From NCBI GenBank assembly GCA_017612755.1, contig JAGAFH010000225.1, forward strand, positions 1 to 5,967: 5,967 bases of DNA, written 5' to 3'. Position numbers and translations under genes: made by a program. The stretch comes from Clostridiales bacterium (GTDB taxonomy: Bacteria > Bacillota > Clostridia > Saccharofermentanales > Saccharofermentanaceae). The notes beneath the pieces were generated by a model. The model worked only from the letters and a program-made list of their open reading frames with translations. It was not told the DNA's origin and did not search any database. Shown in pieces: positions 1 to 5,967 of this stretch; the stretch's first letter is position 1; every line of letters starts with the position of its first letter.

Positions 1-165
1 GGGAGCAATCCGTGCCGTTTCCCGCGTTAAGGGGTAATTAAGAGGCGTTTTCAAAGGCGAGACCGACTCGGGTCGTAAGATCTATATAAGAAGACGCACT
101 TTGGGTGGAACCGTGCAGCCATGCATCCCAAAGTAATTGTTGGGGCATGGCTTTTAATATGCCCC
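1..165 (+). promoter_or_regulatory. T-box riboswitch leader of thrS (3' part; Stem I is outside the window)
   Basis: This is the tRNA-sensing leader of the downstream synthetase gene. In the T-box family, uncharged cognate tRNA pairs with a specifier codon in Stem I and, through its NCCA end, with the UGGN bulge of the antiterminator, so that transcription continues. Visible parts: GCGTTTTC (45-52) pairs with GAAGACGC (90-97) as a Stem III-like helix. The T-box sequence TGGGTGGAACCGTG lies at 102-115. The antiterminator forms from CTTTGGG (99-105) with CCCAAAG (127-133), a UGGAACC bulge (106-112) and an upper GTGC/GCAT helix (113-116 with 123-126). The bulge reads UGGA, so the partner tRNA should have U as discriminator base, which suits tRNA-Thr of Firmicutes. 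The specifier codon cannot be read here because Stem I is upstream of base 1. Threonine specificity is therefore inferred from the gene it precedes. Confidence 0.93.
117..155 (+). terminator. Intrinsic terminator of the T-box leader
   Basis: AGCCATGC (117-124) pairs with GCATGGCT (145-152), and after a two-base bulge CCCA (127-130) pairs with TGGG (141-144) around a 10-base loop. A short T-run (152-155) followed by AATAT comes directly after. The 5' arm lies inside the antiterminator (99-133), so the two structures exclude each other, as expected for a T-box that controls transcription termination. The T-run is short, so termination may be incomplete. Confidence 0.85.
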
Positions 166-201
166 GAAGTATAGAAATATTACCAAGGAGGTATATGTGT
201 A

Positions 202-1989
202 ATGGTTGATTTTAACAATGCTGAAGACAGAAAGTGCTTCAGACACACAGCGTCACACATCATGGCACAGGCAGTTAAGAGACTTTGGCCCGAGACAAAG
301 CTTGCAATAGGTCCTGCAATTGATGACGGTTTTTACTACGATTTCGATCGTGAGGAGGCTTTCTCCGAGGAGGACCTTAAGAAGATCGAAGAAGAGATGA
401 AGAAGATCGTTAAGGAGAATCTTCCTCTTGAGTACTATGAGCTCCCCAGGGAGGAAGCCAGAAAGTTCATGGAGGATAAGGGCGAGATCTATAAGGTCCA
501 GCTTATCGATGACCTTCCTGATGAGGCTACCATCTCTTTCTACAGACAGGGTGATTTTACAGATCTCTGTAAAGGTCCTCACGTAGAGTCTACCGGCGAG
601 ATCAAGGCTTTCAAGCTTACATCCATCGCAGGCGCTTACTGGAGAGGTGATTCAAAGAATAAGATGCTCCAGAGGATCTATGGTACCGCTTTCCCCGATA
701 AGGGACAGCTTAAGGAGTACCTGGACAGGATCGAGGAAGCAAAGAAGAGGGACCACAACAAGCTGGGCCGTGAACTTGAGTATTTCACCACAGTCGATTA
801 TATCGGCCAGGGACTTCCCATCATCCTTCCCAAGGGTGCCAAGACAGTCCAGGTAATGCAGAGATGGATCGAGGATCTGGAGGCTGAGCGCGGATGTGAA
901 CTCACCATGACTCCTTATTTTGCAAAGCGTGACCTTTACAAGATCTCCGGACACTGGGACCATTACCGTGACGGCATGTTCGTTATGGGTGATAAGGCTG
1001 ATCAGGATGATGAGACAAAGGAGTGCTTCGCTCTTCGTCCCATGACCTGTCCCTTCCAGTATCAGGTATTCCTCAACAGACAGAGATCCTACAGGGATCT
1101 TCCCATGAGACTTACTGAGACTTCAAAGCTCTTCAGAAACGAGGACAGCGGCGAGATGCACGGCCTTATCCGTGTAAGACAGTTCACTATCTCCGAGGGT
1201 CACTATATCTTAAGACCCGACCAGCTTGAGTCAGAGTTCAAGGAGTGCCTTGATCTTGCCAAGTATGTACTCGATACAGTTGGACTTCTTGAGGACTGTA
1301 CTTTCAGGTTCTCCCAGTGGGATCCCGAAAATCCCAAGAACAAGTACGAGGGAACTAAGGAGCAGTGGGAGAAAGCCCAGGAGACCATGGGCAGGATCCT
1401 TGATGATCTCGGCGTTAAGTACGACATCGGTATCGACGAGGCTGCTTTCTACGGTCCCAAGCTCGATATCCAGTATAAGAATGTTTTCGGAAAGGAAGAT
1501 ACTCTCGTTACTATCCAGATCGATATGCTCCTGGCCGAGAAGTACGGCATGGAATATGTGGATGCTGACGGCGAGAAGAAGACTCCTTATATCATCCACA
1601 GGACCAGCCTCGGATGCTATGAGAGGACTCTTGCATATCTTATCGAGAAGTATGCGGGATGGCTTCCTGTATGGATGGCTTACGAGCAGGCCCGTATCCT
1701 TCCTATCTCCGATGCACATATGGACTATGCTTTCCAGGTCAAGGACAAGCTCACAAAGATGGGCTTCCGTGTAGAAGTGGATGACAGGTCCGAGAAGATC
1801 GGTAAGAAGATCCGCGAGGCTACAAAGGAGAAGATCCAGTATCTTCTGGTCGTAGGCGATCAGGAAGTTGCTGACGGATCTGTTGCCGTAAGGGCAAGAT
1901 TTGAAGAAGAGCTCGGAACCATGAAGGTAGACGATTTTGCCGCTCACCTGAAGAAGGTGGTGGACGACAAGGTAAAGCCCGTTATCTGA
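202..1989 (+). CDS. thrS: Threonyl-tRNA synthetase, form lacking the TGS domain
   Basis: Class II synthetase that charges tRNA-Thr with threonine in the cytoplasm; 595 residues against about 640 for the E. coli enzyme. The protein begins almost directly in the N2 editing domain: HTASH (15-19) and CKGPH (123-127) supply the HxxxH and CxxxH residues that clear mischarged serine. The usual N-terminal TGS domain of about 60 residues is absent. The catalytic core spans roughly 190-490, with motif 2 at FRNEDSG (311-317, R312) and motif 3 around HRTSLGCYERT (466-476, R475). The zinc ligands C283, H334 and H466 are all present. An HGTP anticodon-binding domain fills about 495-590. The ATG at 202 is preceded by AAGGAGG (185-191), and the leader RNA occupies the space upstream, so TGS loss is not a start-calling error. 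Residues near the substrate pocket differ from E. coli (see findings). Transcription is controlled by the T-box leader, and ung follows with a one-base overlap. Confidence 0.96.
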   Translation: MVDFNNAEDRKCFRHTASHIMAQAVKRLWPETKLAIGPAIDDGFYYDFDREEAFSEEDLKKIEEEMKKIVKENLPLEYYELPREEARKFMEDKGEIYKVQLIDDLPDEATISFYRQGDFTDLCKGPHVESTGEIKAFKLTSIAGAYWRGDSKNKMLQRIYGTAFPDKGQLKEYLDRIEEAKKRDHNKLGRELEYFTTVDYIGQGLPIILPKGAKTVQVMQRWIEDLEAERGCELTMTPYFAKRDLYKISGHWDHYRDGMFVMGDKADQDDETKECFALRPMTCPFQYQVFLNRQRSYRDLPMRLTETSKLFRNEDSGEMHGLIRVRQFTISEGHYILRPDQLESEFKECLDLAKYVLDTVGLLEDCTFRFSQWDPENPKNKYEGTKEQWEKAQETMGRILDDLGVKYDIGIDEAAFYGPKLDIQYKNVFGKEDTLVTIQIDMLLAEKYGMEYVDADGEKKTPYIIHRTSLGCYERTLAYLIEKYAGWLPVWMAYEQARILPISDAHMDYAFQVKDKLTKMGFRVEVDDRSEKIGKKIREATKEKIQYLLVVGDQEVADGSVAVRARFEEELGTMKVDDFAAHLKKVVDDKVKPVI

Positions 1990-2678
1990 TGGCTTCCTGG
2001 GGATCATTTATCGAAGAAGAGAAGAAGAAAGACTATTTTTCAGATCTTTCCTCGTTTGTTGACTCTGAATATGAGACCCGGCAGGTATTCCCCCCGAAGG
2101 AGAATATCTACCGGGCCTTTGAGTTGACGCCTTTAGATAAGGTGCGCTGCGTTATCTTAGGTCAGGATCCCTACCACGACGATGGCCAGGCCCACGGACT
2201 TGCTTTTTCGGTAATGCCCGGAGTGAAGACACCGCCATCTCTTATGAATATCTATAAGGAGCTTAGAGATGAAATGGGTCTTTATATCCCTGATAACGGC
2301 TGCCTTACAAAATGGGCTGACCAGGGAGTCCTTCTTCTTAACACAGTCCTGACGGTAAGGGCCCACGAGGCCGGCTCCCACCAGAAAAAGGGATGGGAGA
2401 TATTTACGGACAATGCCATAAAGCTCCTGAACGGACAGGACCGTCCCATTGTCTTTATGCTGTGGGGAGGCCCCTCGAGAGCCAAGGCAAATCTTCTTAC
2501 AAACAGTGAACATCTGGTGCTTCAGTCAGCCCATCCTTCGCCCTTGTCGGTATACAGGGGCTTTTACGGCTGCGGCCATTTTAAGGCATGTAATGAATTC
2601 TTAAGGAGCAAAGGCGAAAAGGAGATAGACTGGCAGATAGAAGATCTTCAGACTTCTCTTTTCCCCAGTCTTCTGTAA
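1989..2678 (+). CDS. ung: Uracil-DNA glycosylase, family 1
   Basis: Removes uracil from DNA arising by cytosine deamination or dUTP incorporation, starting base excision repair. At 229 residues it has the normal length for bacterial UNG. All catalytic landmarks are visible: GQDPYH (58-63), with D60 as the residue that activates water; F73 in GLAFSV, which stacks on uracil; N118 in VLLLNT, which reads the uracil edge; and HPSPLS (182-187), with catalytic H182 and L186 at the position of the leucine that enters the DNA helix. The ATG overlaps the thrS stop as TGATG (TGA 1987-1989, ATG 1989-1991). Only a weak AAGG lies upstream, near 1970, so translation is probably coupled to thrS. No separate promoter or terminator is evident between the two genes. 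The 3' end overlaps the oppositely oriented transporter gene by 31 bases. The function call is firm; operon membership is inferred from the overlap. Confidence 0.97.
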   Translation: MASWGSFIEEEKKKDYFSDLSSFVDSEYETRQVFPPKENIYRAFELTPLDKVRCVILGQDPYHDDGQAHGLAFSVMPGVKTPPSLMNIYKELRDEMGLYIPDNGCLTKWADQGVLLLNTVLTVRAHEAGSHQKKGWEIFTDNAIKLLNGQDRPIVFMLWGGPSRAKANLLTNSEHLVLQSAHPSPLSVYRGFYGCGHFKACNEFLRSKGEKEIDWQIEDLQTSLFPSLL

Positions 2679-4039
2679 ACAGTAAAGTACATCGTAAAGA
2701 AGCTGGCTGCTCCTCCCACTGCGTTTGATATGGGCTCGGCCCAGAATACTCCGCCTGCGTGATCTGCCATCAGGAAGGGCAGGATCAGTGTCAGGGGTAT
2801 TACCAGGATGACTTTCCTGAAGATGGAAAATGATATAGCCTGTTTTGCTTTCCCCAAAGCCATAAATGTGGACTGCCCCGAGAACTGAAGGGACATGCAT
2901 ACATATGCCATAAAGAAGATATGAAGATATCTTACTGCCATCATGTTCTCCTCCGGATCCTGGCCGAAGAGGGATATGAAGAAACCCGGGAACAGGAATA
3001 CTACCAGCCAGGCAAGGGCAGTGTAGGCAAAAGCAAAAAGGGCAGACCATCTGATGCCGGATCTGACCCGGTCCCATTTGTGGGCGCCGTAGTTGAAGCC
3101 CAGTACGGGCTGGGCGCCGGAAGTGATCCCGGTAACGGCTATGCCCATTACGGATCTTACGGAAGACACGATGGTCATGATGTTTATATATGTATCTCCC
3201 AGTTCATCGCCGCCCCAGTACCTTAATGTCCTGTTACATGTTATCTGGGTGGCGCAGTTGGTGATCTCCATGATAAAGCCCGTAAATCCCATGGCGGTGA
3301 TCCTTGAGCAGGTCTTCAGGTCAGGCTTCATGTTTTCTCTTGTTATCTTATATTCGGCTTTGGCCCCCAATATGAATCTCATGACCCAGAGGAAGGATAC
3401 GAACTGGGATATGACAGTTCCTATGGCGGCGCCTCTTATGCCCAGGCCGAGAACGAAGATGAATACAGGATCTAAGATGATATTAAGTATGGATCCGGAA
3501 AGGATCGTTATCATTGCAGTATTAGGGTGTCCCTGGGCAGTTATGTAAAAGTTCATTCCCGTGGCGGTGACAGTAAAGAAAGTGCCTGCCAGATAGATCA
3601 TCAGATAGTCCCTGGCATAAGGGTAAGACATATCTCCTGCGCCGAAGGCGTAGAGGACCGGCTTCATAAAGATATATCCCAGTAAGGTGAGAAGGACAGA
3701 TGCTATAAGGAGAAGGGTAAAGGAGTTTCCCATTATCCTTGATGCCTTCTTCGTTTCACCGGCTCCTCTTGCTATGGAGAAAAGGGGAGCGCCACCCTGA
3801 CCGAAAAGAAGGGTAACTGCAGATATCATGGAGACAAGGGGAAGGGTAAGGCCCAGACCTGTAAGGGGATAACCGGTGGCGCTGTCTATATGGCCTATAT
3901 AGATCCTGTCTATGATGTTATAAAGGATAAGGGCGAGCTGGGATATGCTCAGGGGCAGTGCCTGCCTGAGTATGAGCTTTGCCATGGAGCCTTTCGAAAA
4001 GTCGGAGGCTGCCGTTATCTTATCCTTTTCCTGTTTCAT
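2648..4039 (-). CDS. MATE-family multidrug/cation-coupled efflux transporter (MepA-like)
   Basis: Integral membrane exporter of the MATE family, which expels drugs or metabolites in exchange for Na+ or H+; the substrate cannot be told from sequence. From the ATG at 4039 it has 463 residues, the family norm, with about 12 hydrophobic segments in two halves (roughly 27-225 and 245-453). Family signatures: GSMAKLILRQALP (17-29) before helix 1; LYNIIDRIYIGH (39-50); GQGGAPLFSIARG (70-82); NIILDPVFIFVLGLGIRGAA (186-205); and GITSGAQPVLGFNYGAH (304-320) in the second half. Start choice: the frame continues upstream to a TTG at 4075, but no ribosome binding site precedes it. The ATG at 4039 gives the usual short cytosolic leader, although it too lacks a clear Shine-Dalgarno. 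A third possible start is the ATG at 3985, preceded by GAAAGG. The gene converges on ung and diverges from the HD-GYP gene. No intrinsic terminator was found at its 3' end. Confidence 0.92.
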   Translation of the reverse strand: MKQEKDKITAASDFSKGSMAKLILRQALPLSISQLALILYNIIDRIYIGHIDSATGYPLTGLGLTLPLVSMISAVTLLFGQGGAPLFSIARGAGETKKASRIMGNSFTLLLIASVLLTLLGYIFMKPVLYAFGAGDMSYPYARDYLMIYLAGTFFTVTATGMNFYITAQGHPNTAMITILSGSILNIILDPVFIFVLGLGIRGAAIGTVISQFVSFLWVMRFILGAKAEYKITRENMKPDLKTCSRITAMGFTGFIMEITNCATQITCNRTLRYWGGDELGDTYINIMTIVSSVRSVMGIAVTGITSGAQPVLGFNYGAHKWDRVRSGIRWSALFAFAYTALAWLVVFLFPGFFISLFGQDPEENMMAVRYLHIFFMAYVCMSLQFSGQSTFMALGKAKQAISFSIFRKVILVIPLTLILPFLMADHAGGVFWAEPISNAVGGAASFFTMYFTVYRRLGKREV

Positions 4040-4158
4040 GTGATAAAGATTAATACAAAGGCGGCCTCTGTTCAATGAGAGGGGACCATTGCCATTTTGA
4101 CGGAAATAATAATCAAATACTTTTTAATTCTGTGGTTTTTATTATTATTTGTTGTTAG

Positions 4159-4175
4159 GGATTGTGATACAATCC
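4159..4175. promoter_or_regulatory. Operator-like palindrome over the -10 box
   Basis: GGATTGT (4159-4165) and ACAATCC (4169-4175) are perfect inverted copies separated by GAT. The repeat fully covers the -10 hexamer of the putative promoter, where a bound repressor would block RNA polymerase. The core TTGTGATACAA fits the loose TNGTNNNACNA pattern described for FadR-type GntR regulators. No regulator gene lies in the window, so the binding protein is unknown. A transcription terminator is unlikely because no T-run follows on either strand. Confidence 0.5.
4165..4173 (+). promoter_or_regulatory. Extended -10 promoter for the HD-GYP gene
   Basis: TGATACAAT reads as TGn followed by the -10 hexamer TACAAT (4168-4173), a one-base departure from TATAAT. 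No good -35 box is present: the 17-base spacing position gives TTATTT at 4145-4150. Extended -10 promoters can work without a strong -35. The start of transcription would fall near 4180, leaving a leader of only about 16 bases, which contains the ribosome binding site GAGGGGG (4180-4186), nine bases before the ATG. Confidence 0.55.
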
Positions 4176-4195
4176 AATTGAGGGGGAAATTAAAC

Positions 4196-5967
4196 ATGGA
4201 GAATCTTACCAGAGACAGAAAAGGCAAAAGGATCCACAGAGTCGCCCTTTTATCGGTAGTCTGTGTCCTTATCAACCTTCTCGGATCATTTATCACCGGT
4301 GCCACCGGATTTCCCCTTTACATGGACTGCGTGGGTACCGTGTTTATCTCTGCCATAAGCGGGACCCTGCCCGGTATTGCGGTGGGACTTGCCACCAATC
4401 TTCTAAAAGGCATCATCTACAGCGATACATCATCCATCTATTACAGTTCCATCAACGTGCTTATCGCCGTCTGTACTTCTGCCTGCGCCAAGAAGGGGTG
4501 CTTTAAGAAGGTCAGCGGCGCTTTCATAATGGTCGCTCTGCTGGCCCTGATAGGCGGCGGCCTGGGCGGCATACTGACCTGGTTCCTTTTCGGATTTGCC
4601 ACCGAAGGCCTTTCGGCAGATTTTGCCCTTGCGATCTACCAGAGTTCAGGTCTTAACCGTTTCTGGTCTGAGATCTACGCCGACATGATAATCGATGTCT
4701 TTGACAAGGGAATAACGGTAGCTCTCGTTTTCGCGGTCATCTACTTTGTTCCCGAGAAAATAATGGAAAGGTTCCGTTACGACGGCTGGCAGCAGACTCC
4801 TCTGTCTAACGAACTCATCCAGTCCCTTGGAAGCCACGGTGTCAGGAAGGTATCCCTGAGGACTAAGCTGATGCTCCTTCTGATAGTGGCATCGCTTTTG
4901 CTGTCGGTAGTAGCTGTTGCTATCGGATATGTCCTTTTCAGGAGAGGTACCATAAATGACCATAAGGTGCTTGGCGAAGGTGTTGCCCGGTTATCGGCCA
5001 GCTTTATCGACGGAGACCGGGTTGGGGAATATCTGGCCAGGGGTGAAGAAGTCGACGGGTATCTGGAGACAGAGCAGAGACTTTATGATTTCAGGGACAG
5101 TTCACCCGATATACTCTATATCTACGTTTATCAGATAAGGACCGACGGCTGCCATGTGGTATTTGATCTTGATACGGATGAGATGGCAGGAAGCGAACCC
5201 GGAGAGATAGTACCCTTTGATGAGAGCTTTTCGAAGTATATCCCGGATCTTCTGGTGGGAAAGCCCATCGAGCCTCTGATCACAAACGATACTTACGGAT
5301 GGCTCCTTACTGTCTACTGTCCCGTCTACGACAGTGACGGCAATACCGTATGCTATGCCTGCGCCGATATCTCCATGGCCCAGCTGGAGACGGAGTCCTA
5401 CAGTTTCCTGGCTAAGCAGATATCCCTGTTCCTGGGATTCTTTATCCTGATCCTGGCATTAGGTCTATGGTTTGCAGAATACAACATCATCTATCCCGTT
5501 AATTCCATGGCCCATGTGGCAGGTGCTTTTGCCTACGATTCGGAAGAGGTCCGTGAAGATTCCGTAGACAAGATAAAGGAACTGGATATCCATACCGGTG
5601 ACGAGATCGAGAACCTTTACGGGGCCTTCTCCAAGACTACCGAAGACAGTATGAACTACGTGGCGGATATCCAGCTTAAGAATGAGACCATTGCAAAGAT
5701 GCAGAGCGGCCTTATCATGGTCCTGGCTGATATGGTGGAGAACCGTGACAAGTGCACGGGAGATCATATCAAGAAGACATCCGCCTATGTGGATCTCATT
5801 GCCAGGAAACTTCTGGAGAAGGGTATATATACAGACCAGCTGACAGAGAGCTATGCAGAGTATCTTAAGAATTATGCACCTCTTCACGATATAGGAAAGA
5901 TCACCGTTTCCGATCTTATCCTGAACAGTAAGAGCAGGCTTACGGAAGATGAGTTTGCCATCATGAA
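4196..5967 (+). CDS. Membrane sensor protein with HD-GYP domain, probable cyclic-di-GMP phosphodiesterase (3' end beyond the window)
   Basis: Open from the ATG at 4196 to the window end (590 codons plus two bases); the ribosome binding site GAGGGGG lies at 4180-4186. Modules in order: a polytopic region (about 14-190, roughly six hydrophobic segments) with GFPLYMDCVGTVF (38-50), LPGIAVGLATNLLKG (58-72) and YYSSINVLIA (82-91), resembling ECF transporter S-components; a helix at 223-248; an extracytoplasmic sensor (about 250-405) with Cache-like features such as ILYIYVYQI and VVFDLDTDE; a helix at 406-426; a HAMP-like linker (428-485) with HTGDEIENLY; then an HD-GYP domain from about 500. ENRDKCTGDH (515-524) and LHDIGKI (563-569) give the first metal-binding histidine H524 and the HD pair H564-D565. 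Family members hydrolyse cyclic-di-GMP. The GYP motif and remaining ligands lie downstream, so activity cannot be confirmed. Two consensus positions differ: K527 in place of arginine, and S572 in place of the proline of the VPD motif. Confidence 0.88.
   Translation, partial: MENLTRDRKGKRIHRVALLSVVCVLINLLGSFITGATGFPLYMDCVGTVFISAISGTLPGIAVGLATNLLKGIIYSDTSSIYYSSINVLIAVCTSACAKKGCFKKVSGAFIMVALLALIGGGLGGILTWFLFGFATEGLSADFALAIYQSSGLNRFWSEIYADMIIDVFDKGITVALVFAVIYFVPEKIMERFRYDGWQQTPLSNELIQSLGSHGVRKVSLRTKLMLLLIVASLLLSVVAVAIGYVLFRRGTINDHKVLGEGVARLSASFIDGDRVGEYLARGEEVDGYLETEQRLYDFRDSSPDILYIYVYQIRTDGCHVVFDLDTDEMAGSEPGEIVPFDESFSKYIPDLLVGKPIEPLITNDTYGWLLTVYCPVYDSDGNTVCYACADISMAQLETESYSFLAKQISLFLGFFILILALGLWFAEYNIIYPVNSMAHVAGAFAYDSEEVREDSVDKIKELDIHTGDEIENLYGAFSKTTEDSMNYVADIQLKNETIAKMQSGLIMVLADMVENRDKCTGDHIKKTSAYVDLIARKLLEKGIYTDQLTESYAEYLKNYAPLHDIGKITVSDLILNSKSRLTEDEFAIM

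Larger units (their letters stand above)
4040..4195. other. AT-rich divergent intergenic region between the MATE and HD-GYP genes
   Basis: This 156-base spacer carries the upstream signals of two divergent genes. It is much more AT-rich than the flanking coding DNA, especially at 4103-4173. On the plus strand it contains the extended -10 and palindrome listed separately. It also holds an exact 10-base inverted pair, AAATAATAAT (4104-4113) and ATTATTATTT (4141-4150), 27 bases apart; this is low-complexity and could be chance or UP-element-like DNA. On the minus strand the best promoter guess is TTGAAC (4075-4070), a 17-base gap and TAATCT (4052-4047), but that would start RNA nearly at the transporter's ATG, so I do not list it as a promoter. 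Confidence 0.7.

Noticed and set aside
195..209. ATG at 195 as an alternative thrS start
   Set aside because: It is in another frame and meets TGA after four codons. The ATG at 202 continues through the whole synthetase.
1231..2007. Long minus-strand open frame (258 codons) opposite the end of thrS
   Set aside because: It lies entirely antisense to well-conserved ThrRS and the ung start, has no recognisable domain, and is explained by the codon bias of thrS.
2921..3548. Plus-strand open frames within the transporter region
   Set aside because: They are shadows of the MATE gene, which carries family signatures along its whole minus-strand length.
4104..4150. 10-base inverted pair AAATAATAAT / ATTATTATTT as a regulatory hairpin or terminator
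   Set aside because: The arms are pure A/T repeats that occur easily by chance in this AT-rich spacer, the loop is 27 bases, and no gene ends nearby to need a terminator.
4072..4305. Minus-strand open frame (77 codons) spanning the divergent spacer and the start of the HD-GYP gene
   Set aside because: It overlaps the promoter, ribosome binding site and N-terminus of the HD-GYP gene on the opposite strand, its product resembles nothing I know, and the divergent MATE gene explains the minus-strand direction better.
5465..5887. Minus-strand open frame (140 codons) near the window end
   Set aside because: It is antisense to the HAMP-like and HD-GYP coding region, whose motifs are clear on the plus strand.
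1..5967. CRISPR array, insertion sequence, tRNA or rRNA gene
   Set aside because: No regularly spaced direct repeats, transposase motifs, terminal inverted repeats or tRNA-like CCA-ended folds were seen on either strand.

Overview
This window looks like a chromosomal segment of a low-to-mid GC Firmicute, most likely class Clostridia. The evidence is a T-box riboswitch in front of a threonyl-tRNA synthetase gene, strong AGGAGG-type ribosome binding sites, and a large membrane-anchored HD-GYP sensor of the kind common in Lachnospiraceae and relatives. The family assignment is an inference; no rRNA or other marker is present.

Layout: positions 1-201 hold the 3' part of a T-box leader, with a Stem III-like helix, the antiterminator carrying the T-box sequence, the competing terminator, and a further hairpin that can lock up the terminator's 3' arm. 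Its Stem I and specifier loop lie before the window. The leader feeds thrS (202-1989), a threonyl-tRNA synthetase without the N-terminal TGS domain and with several substitutions around the threonine pocket. ung (1989-2678), a family 1 uracil-DNA glycosylase, overlaps the thrS stop by one base, so the repair enzyme is probably transcribed from the T-box controlled message. On the minus strand, converging on ung with a 31-base overlap of the coding ends, lies a MATE-family efflux transporter (2648-4039).

The only sizeable spacer (4040-4195) is AT-rich and divergent. It holds an extended -10 promoter and a perfect 7-3-7 palindrome lying over that -10 box. From there a plus-strand gene starts at 4196 and runs off the window's end. 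It encodes a multi-domain signalling protein: a polytopic N-terminal membrane module resembling an ECF S-component, a Cache-like extracytoplasmic sensor between two further membrane helices, a HAMP-like linker and the first part of an HD-GYP phosphodiesterase domain.

How the genes relate: thrS and ung form one probable operon that should respond to uncharged tRNA-Thr. The MATE transporter and the HD-GYP sensor are divergent neighbours that may or may not share regulation. I do not see evidence for a wholly new defence or mobile system. The points most worth checking are the altered ThrRS pocket, the linkage of ung to a T-box, the operator-like palindrome, and the double-sensor HD-GYP architecture.
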